Positions 9,459 through 13,453 of a stretch of DNA of 13,453 nt are shown here, one piece after another. The position numbers and the translations under genes are program-made. Position 1 is the first letter of the stretch; every line of letters starts with the position of its first letter. A model generated the notes under the pieces. The model was not told the origin of the DNA. It saw only the letters and a program-made list of their open reading frames with translations, and ran no database searches. Source of the stretch: Anaerolineae bacterium (lineage in GTDB: Bacteria; Chloroflexota; Anaerolineae; B4-G1); assembly GCA_030612185.1 (NCBI GenBank), contig JAUWOI010000061.1, positions 1-13,453 on the forward strand, given 5' to 3'.

Positions 9459-10706
9459 GTGAAACAACGTGTCGTCATCACCGGTCTCGGCGCGGTGACC
9501 CCTTTGGGCAATGACGTGCCGACGATGTGGGAGGCGCTCGTCGCCGGGCGCAGCGGCGTCGGTCCCATCACCTGCTACGACGCCTCCGATATGGATGTGC
9601 AGATAGCCGCCGAGGTCAAGGACTTCGCCCCGGTACCGCTCTTCGGACGCCGTAAGGCACGCCGCAACGACCGCTTCACGCTTTTCGCCCTGGAAGCGGC
9701 CCGCCAGGTGGTAGCCGACGCCGGGTTGGAGTTTGACGACGGGCTCAAGCAGGTCACCGGCGTGTTCATCGGGACCGCCATCGGTGGCATCCTCACTTTG
9801 CTCAAGAACTACGATGTCCTCCAGAAGTCCGGTCCGCGCCGCGTGAGCCCCTTCATGGTCCCGATGATGATGCCCAACGCTGCCTCCGGGACTGTCGCTA
9901 TCACCTACGGTCTGCGAGGCCCCAATTTCTCCATAGCCTCCGCCTGTGCCACGGGCTCTCACGCCATCGGGGAGGCGGCAGAGGTGGTTCGGCGGGGGGA
10001 CGCGGATGTGATGATCTGCGGCGGAAGCGAGGCCGTCATCACTCCTCTCACCCTCTCGGCCTTCAGGAACATGGGGGCGATCTCCACCCGCAACGACGAG
10101 CCCCAGCGCGCCTGCCGTCCTTTCGACGCCGGGCGGGATGGCTTCGTCTTAGGTGAGGGAGCGGGTGTCCTGGTGCTGGAGAGCCTGGAGTATGCCCGGC
10201 GGCGCGTGGCTCACATCCACGCCGAACTGGTGGGCTACGGTGCTAGCGCCGACGCCTTCCACGTCACCGCCCCCGACGAGACAGGAGACGGCGCGGCACT
10301 GGCGATGGAACTGGCGCTCCAAGACGCCGGCCTGTCGCCTGAGGAGGTTGATTACATCAACGCCCACGGCACCGGGACCCTACTCAACGACCGTATGGAG
10401 ACCCGGGCTATCCGCACCGTTTTCGGCCCCCACGCCGACTGCCTGATGGTCAGTTCCACCAAGTCTATGATGGGCCACCTGATGGGCGCGGCCGGCGCGG
10501 TCGAAGCCATCGCCTGTGTCAAGAGCCTGGAGAGCGGCTGGGTGCATCCCACCGTCAACTACGAGACCGCCGACCCAGAATGTGACCTGGACTACGTGCC
10601 CAACCAGGCCCACCAGACCTGGCCGCGTGTGGCACTCTCCAATTCCTTCGGCTTCGGCGGGCACAATGGCTGCCTCGTCTTCCGCCGCTGGGAGGAAGCA
10701 GGATGA
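9459..10706 (+). CDS. fabF: 3-oxoacyl-ACP synthase II (FabF)
   Basis: FabF (KAS II), the condensing enzyme that adds two carbons from malonyl-ACP to a growing acyl-ACP in cytoplasmic type II fatty acid synthesis. Length is 415 residues from the GTG start, close to the 413 of E. coli. Counting from that start, the catalytic residues fall at the same numbers as in E. coli: Cys163 (ASACATGSH), His303 (NAHGTGTLLND), Lys335 (SSTKSMMGH) and His340. The C-terminal NSFGFGGHN gate loop is intact. GTG 9459 is chosen over ATG 9453 because of ribosome binding site spacing, and it yields the usual KQRVVITGLGAVTPLG beginning. The stop overlaps the fabH start by 4 nt (ATGA), so the two are translationally coupled. 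All three catalytic residues are present, so it is not a chain-length-factor-like inactive paralogue. Confidence 0.96.
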   Translation: MKQRVVITGLGAVTPLGNDVPTMWEALVAGRSGVGPITCYDASDMDVQIAAEVKDFAPVPLFGRRKARRNDRFTLFALEAARQVVADAGLEFDDGLKQVTGVFIGTAIGGILTLLKNYDVLQKSGPRRVSPFMVPMMMPNAASGTVAITYGLRGPNFSIASACATGSHAIGEAAEVVRRGDADVMICGGSEAVITPLTLSAFRNMGAISTRNDEPQRACRPFDAGRDGFVLGEGAGVLVLESLEYARRRVAHIHAELVGYGASADAFHVTAPDETGDGAALAMELALQDAGLSPEEVDYINAHGTGTLLNDRMETRAIRTVFGPHADCLMVSSTKSMMGHLMGAAGAVEAIACVKSLESGWVHPTVNYETADPECDLDYVPNQAHQTWPRVALSNSFGFGGHNGCLVFRRWEEAG

Positions 10707-11818
10707 AGACCCACGCTCACATCGTCGGCTGGGGCAAGTCTGTGCCACAGCGCGTACTGACCAACGACGACCTGGCGCGGATGGTGGATACCTCCGACGG
10801 GTGGATCCGTACCCGCACGGGCATCTCTGAGCGGCGCATCGTTGTTGATGGCGAGACGACGTTCAGTATGTCGCTCCATGCCGCTCAGCGGTCGCTGGAG
10901 GTGGCCGGCCTCAATCCGTCGCAACTGGACTTGATTGTCGTCGCCACCGTCACACCTGACTACGCCTTCCCTGCCACGGCCTGCCTGGTACAGGATGCCC
11001 TGGGGGCCACTCGTGCAGCGGCTTTCGACCTGTCGGCCGGCTGCACTGGCTTCGTCTACGGGCTCAGCGTGGCCGCCAACCTCATCTCGGCCGGCGTCTA
11101 CGAGAACGCACTGGTCATCGGGGCCGAGACCCTCTCCCGCATCACCGACTGGAGCGACCGGGCCACCTGTGTCCTCTTCGGCGACGGGGCTGGCGCGGTC
11201 GTCCTCCAGGCCAACAGGGCGGACGGTGGCGTTATCTCCACCGTCCTCGGCGCCGACGGCTCCGGGGGCGACCTGCTGTGCCTCCCAGCCGGGGGGAGCA
11301 AGCATCCCGCCTCTCATCACACCGTGGCCGAGGGGCTGCACTATCTGAGAATGAAGGGGCGGGAAGTCTTCCGCTTCGCCGTGCGCGCCATGCCCGCTGC
11401 CACGCGGGAGGTGCTCGAGCAGGCTGGACTGGAGGTCTCTGACCTGAATCTCCTCATCCCCCACCAGGCCAACCAGCGCATCATTGAGGCCGCGACACGG
11501 GCGCTGAAACTGGAACCGGAAGTGGTCTTCACTAACCTGGAGCGGTACGGCAACACCTCGGCCGCCTCCATTCCCATCGCCCTCTGCGAGGCAGCGGAGG
11601 AGGGGCGCATCCAGCGAGACGACCTGGTGGTGTGTGTTGGCTTCGGCGCGGGGTTGACCTGGGGGGCGGCTGCCATTCGCTGGAGTGCGCCCCTGCCACC
11701 CGTGCCACCCTCGCGCTGGGAGAAGGCTCGGTACCAGTTGCGCTATCGTTACGCTGCGTTGCGCTCGTTGGTGCGCCGCTTCCTGCGCTGGCTGCTCTCA
11801 CTAGGCGTGAAGGAGTGA
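10703..11818 (+). CDS. fabH: 3-oxoacyl-ACP synthase III (FabH) with basic C-terminal extension
   Basis: FabH (KAS III), which starts fatty acid chains by condensing an acyl-CoA with malonyl-ACP. The catalytic triad is complete: Cys114 in SAGCTGF, His254 in [10 protein letters not shown] and Asn284 in YGNTSAAS, in the order and approximate spacing of E. coli Cys112/His244/Asn274. The N-terminal [19 protein letters not shown] is typical. Odd: the usual fold ends at about Trp327 (WGAAAIRW), yet 44 more residues follow, with a Pro-rich linker (PLPPVPPS) and a basic amphipathic segment holding 8 Arg, 2 Lys and several aromatics. This may bind membrane or a partner; that is inference. The substrate (acetyl-CoA or branched starter) cannot be told from sequence. 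It overlaps fabF by 4 nt and lies 7 nt before the carboxyltransferase gene. Confidence 0.94.
   Translation: MKTHAHIVGWGKSVPQRVLTNDDLARMVDTSDGWIRTRTGISERRIVVDGETTFSMSLHAAQRSLEVAGLNPSQLDLIVVATVTPDYAFPATACLVQDALGATRAAAFDLSAGCTGFVYGLSVAANLISAGVYENALVIGAETLSRITDWSDRATCVLFGDGAGAVVLQANRADGGVISTVLGADGSGGDLLCLPAGGSKHPASHHTVAEGLHYLRMKGREVFRFAVRAMPAATREVLEQAGLEVSDLNLLIPHQANQRIIEAATRALKLEPEVVFTNLERYGNTSAASIPIALCEAAEEGRIQRDDLVVCVGFGAGLTWGAAAIRWSAPLPPVPPSRWEKARYQLRYRYAALRSLVRRFLRWLLSLGVKE
11694..11711 (+). repeat. Tandem 9-nt repeat in the fabH extension
   Basis: TGCCACCCG (11694-11702) is followed at once by TGCCACCCT (11703-11711). It lies exactly where the extra C-terminal segment of FabH begins and encodes its Pro-rich linker. 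Confidence 0.5.
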
Positions 11819-11825
11819 GCCACCG

Positions 11826-13448
11826 GTGACCCAATCTCCAATCTCCAATCTCCAATCTCAAACTCCGCTTGAACGGCTGGAGAGGATGCACGCCCAAGCC
11901 TGCCTGGGCGGTGGTGCTGAGCGCATCAAGCGCCAGCATGCCCGGGGCAAACTGACCGCCCGCGAGCGGCTGGACTACTTGCTTGACCCCGGCACCTTCT
12001 ACGAACTGGACGAGTTCGTCACCCACAGGGCGACCGACCCTTCGACAGGCTCCGGGCAGGCTCCTTCGACAGGTTCAGGGCACCGCTTTGGCCTGGCCGA
12101 GCAGAGCACACTGGGCGACAGTGTCGTCGCCGGCTGGGGTGAGATAAGCGGCCGCCCTGTGTGCGTCTTCGCCCAGGACTTCACCGTATTGGGCGGGTCG
12201 GTGGGGGAGGCCCATGGCCGGAAAATCTGCAAACTGCTCGACCTGGCGCTGGAGAACGGCGCACCTGTTATCGGGATCAACGACTCGGGCGGGGCGCGCA
12301 TCCAGGAGGGAGTGGACGCGCTGGCTGCCTACGGCGAGATTTTCTACCGCAACGTCCTGGCCTCCGGCGTCATCCCCCAGATTTCGGTCATCATGGGGCC
12401 ATGCGCCGGTGGCGCGGTCTACTCCCCCGCGCTCACCGACTTTACCTTCATGGTCGAGGGTACAGGGCGGATGTTCATCACCGGCCCCAGCATCATCAAG
12501 GCGGTGACGCGCGAGGAGGTCAGCGCCGAGGAACTGGGTGGCGCCGAGGTCCACAACCGGCTCAGCGGCGTGGCCCACTTCGCCGTCCCCAGCGATGAGG
12601 GGACGCTCGACCTGGTGCGGCGGCTGCTCTCTTACCTGCCCTCCAACAACGCTGATGACCCACCTTACGTCCTGCCGACCGACCCGCCCGACCGCGTTGA
12701 CGGGGCACTGGACACGCTGGTGCCGGAGGACCCGGCGCAGGGATATGACATGCGGGAGGTCATCCATTCCATCGTGGACGACCGGGACTTTCTGGAAGTG
12801 CAGGAGCAGTTTGCCCCCAATCTGATGGTGGGCTTCGCTCGCATGGGGGGACACGTGGTGGGCATCGTAGCCCAGCAGCCGCCGGTTCTGGCCGGCGTGC
12901 TCGACAGCGATGCTTCCAACAAGGGGGCGCGTTTCATCCGCTTCTGCGATTGTTTCAACGTCCCGCTTCTCACGCTGACCGACACGCCTGGCTTCCTGCC
13001 TGGAGTGGCGCAGGAGCACGGCGGCATCATCCGCCACGGGGCGAAGATGATCTATGCCTACGCCGAGGCCAGCGTGCCTAAGGTCTCAATCATCATCCGT
13101 AAGGCCTATGGCGGGGCCTACATCGTTATGAGTTCCAAACATTTGCGTGGTGACGTTTGCCTGGCCTGGCCGGGGGCGGAGATCGCCGTGATGGGGTCGC
13201 AGGGAGCGGTGAACGTCATCTTTCGCCGGGAACTGAAGACAGCGGATGATCCAGACGGCCTGCGGGAGGAGTTGGTGCGCGACTACCGTGAAAAGTTCGC
13301 CAATCCCTACATCGCGGCAGCGCGGGGTTACCTGGATGGGGTGATCGCTCCCCGCGAGACCCGCCCCCGCGTCATCCGCGCGCTGGAGATGCTGCGCAAC
13401 AAGCGGGTTCAGCGACCGCCGCGTAAGCATGGGAACATGCCATTGTGA
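11826..13448 (+). CDS. Acyl-CoA carboxylase carboxyltransferase (beta) subunit, PccB/AccD5/MmdA family
   Basis: A 540-residue biotin-dependent carboxyltransferase with both crotonase-like halves in one chain, transferring CO2 from carboxybiotin to an acyl-CoA. Seen directly: [33 protein letters not shown], the N-half oxyanion region [13 protein letters not shown] and [16 protein letters not shown], the C-half [22 protein letters not shown] and [16 protein letters not shown], and the typical [10 protein letters not shown] end. Residue 433 is Ile where strict propionyl-CoA carboxylases have Asp (S. coelicolor PccB D422), as in acetyl-CoA-accepting AccB (I420). Position after fabF-fabH therefore suggests malonyl-CoA supply, though methylmalonyl-CoA decarboxylase subunits are not excluded. 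Two repeats lie in frame: a heptamer array at residues 2-11 and a 2 x 24 nt insert at about residues 72-87. Start GTG 11826 follows AAGGAG (11810-11815). The biotin carboxylase and carrier genes are not in view. Confidence 0.93.
   Translation: MTQSPISNLQSQTPLERLERMHAQACLGGGAERIKRQHARGKLTARERLDYLLDPGTFYELDEFVTHRATDPSTGSGQAPSTGSGHRFGLAEQSTLGDSVVAGWGEISGRPVCVFAQDFTVLGGSVGEAHGRKICKLLDLALENGAPVIGINDSGGARIQEGVDALAAYGEIFYRNVLASGVIPQISVIMGPCAGGAVYSPALTDFTFMVEGTGRMFITGPSIIKAVTREEVSAEELGGAEVHNRLSGVAHFAVPSDEGTLDLVRRLLSYLPSNNADDPPYVLPTDPPDRVDGALDTLVPEDPAQGYDMREVIHSIVDDRDFLEVQEQFAPNLMVGFARMGGHVVGIVAQQPPVLAGVLDSDASNKGARFIRFCDCFNVPLLTLTDTPGFLPGVAQEHGGIIRHGAKMIYAYAEASVPKVSIIIRKAYGGAYIVMSSKHLRGDVCLAWPGAEIAVMGSQGAVNVIFRRELKTADDPDGLREELVRDYREKFANPYIAAARGYLDGVIAPRETRPRVIRALEMLRNKRVQRPPRKHGNMPL
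11831..11858 (+). repeat. Perfect heptamer array (CCAATCT x4) at the carboxyltransferase start
   Basis: Four identical CCAATCT units in tandem (11831-11837, 11838-11844, 11845-11851, 11852-11858), starting 3 nt after the GTG start codon. Because 7 is not a multiple of 3, the units are read in successive frames and encode SPISNLQS. Gain or loss of one unit would shift the frame between the start codon and the conserved domain. Confidence 0.85.
12039..12086 (+). repeat. Direct 24-nt repeat inserted in frame in the carboxyltransferase
   Basis: Two adjacent units begin CCTTCGACAGG (12039-12062 and 12063-12086); their first 20 bases differ at only two positions. They encode PSTGSGQA then PSTGSGHR between THRATD and FGLAEQ, where family members run almost directly from HR to HFGL. 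The extra length of 48 nt keeps the frame. The motif resembles dispersed repeats I know from environmental Chloroflexota and related genomes, though other copies cannot be shown here. Confidence 0.8.
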
Positions 13449-13453
13449 GCAGG

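Noticed and set aside
11831..11858. CCAATCT array as a CRISPR or protein-binding iteron
   Set aside because: The units are 7 nt with no spacers and lie in coding sequence; there is no replication gene or cas gene nearby.
12075..13037. Long minus-strand open frame opposite the carboxyltransferase (320 codons)
   Set aside because: It overlaps the strongly conserved domain in full and has no recognisable domain or ribosome binding site.

Overview
This is a GC-rich bacterial window with every supported gene on the + strand, packed head to tail with short gaps or 4-17 nt overlaps. It is housekeeping chromosome: there is no phage, transposase, CRISPR array, tRNA or rRNA. The gene set (TsaD, GyrB without the long enterobacterial insert, type II FAS enzymes, an acyl-CoA carboxylase carboxyltransferase, a geranylgeranyl-reductase-family flavoprotein, a DUF3786-like protein) and the heptamer-type intergenic repeats remind me of Chloroflexota (Anaerolineae-like). 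That assignment is inference by style of sequence, not proof.

Layout. 1-5401: the 3' part of tsaD, a Nudix hydrolase, a 67K-type SppA peptidase, an AI-2E/PerM-family membrane protein and a geranylgeranyl-reductase-family FAD enzyme, probably read as one run. 5435-6260: a 62-residue acidic orphan overlapping a DUF3786-like gene. 6286-9286: a promoter with an extended -10, then a polytopic membrane protein of unknown function and gyrB. 9287-9458: the only real intergenic space, holding a hairpin terminator candidate, a weak promoter candidate and a strong ribosome binding site. 9459-13448: fabF, fabH and a PccB/AccD-type carboxyltransferase beta subunit, almost certainly one operon for acyl chain initiation and elongation. 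The carboxyltransferase would supply malonyl-CoA (or methylmalonyl-CoA), FabH starts chains and FabF extends them. The biotin carboxylase and biotin carrier partners, acpP, fabD and fabG are not in view.

The least ordinary signal is not a gene. Four gene junctions carry short tandem arrays with a 7-nt period but a different unit each time (CAATGAA, CACGTTT, GCGGTTA, CCAATCT). Three conserved proteins also carry low-complexity or palindromic DNA inside the reading frame (tsaD, sppA, and the carboxyltransferase, where a 2 x 24 nt repeat lies in frame). Together these suggest a genome in which small repeats spread into gene boundaries and are tolerated in coding sequence when the frame is kept. 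I found no clearly new enzyme system. The unknowns best worth following are the 62-aa/DUF3786 pair, the membrane protein next to gyrB, and the basic tail of FabH.
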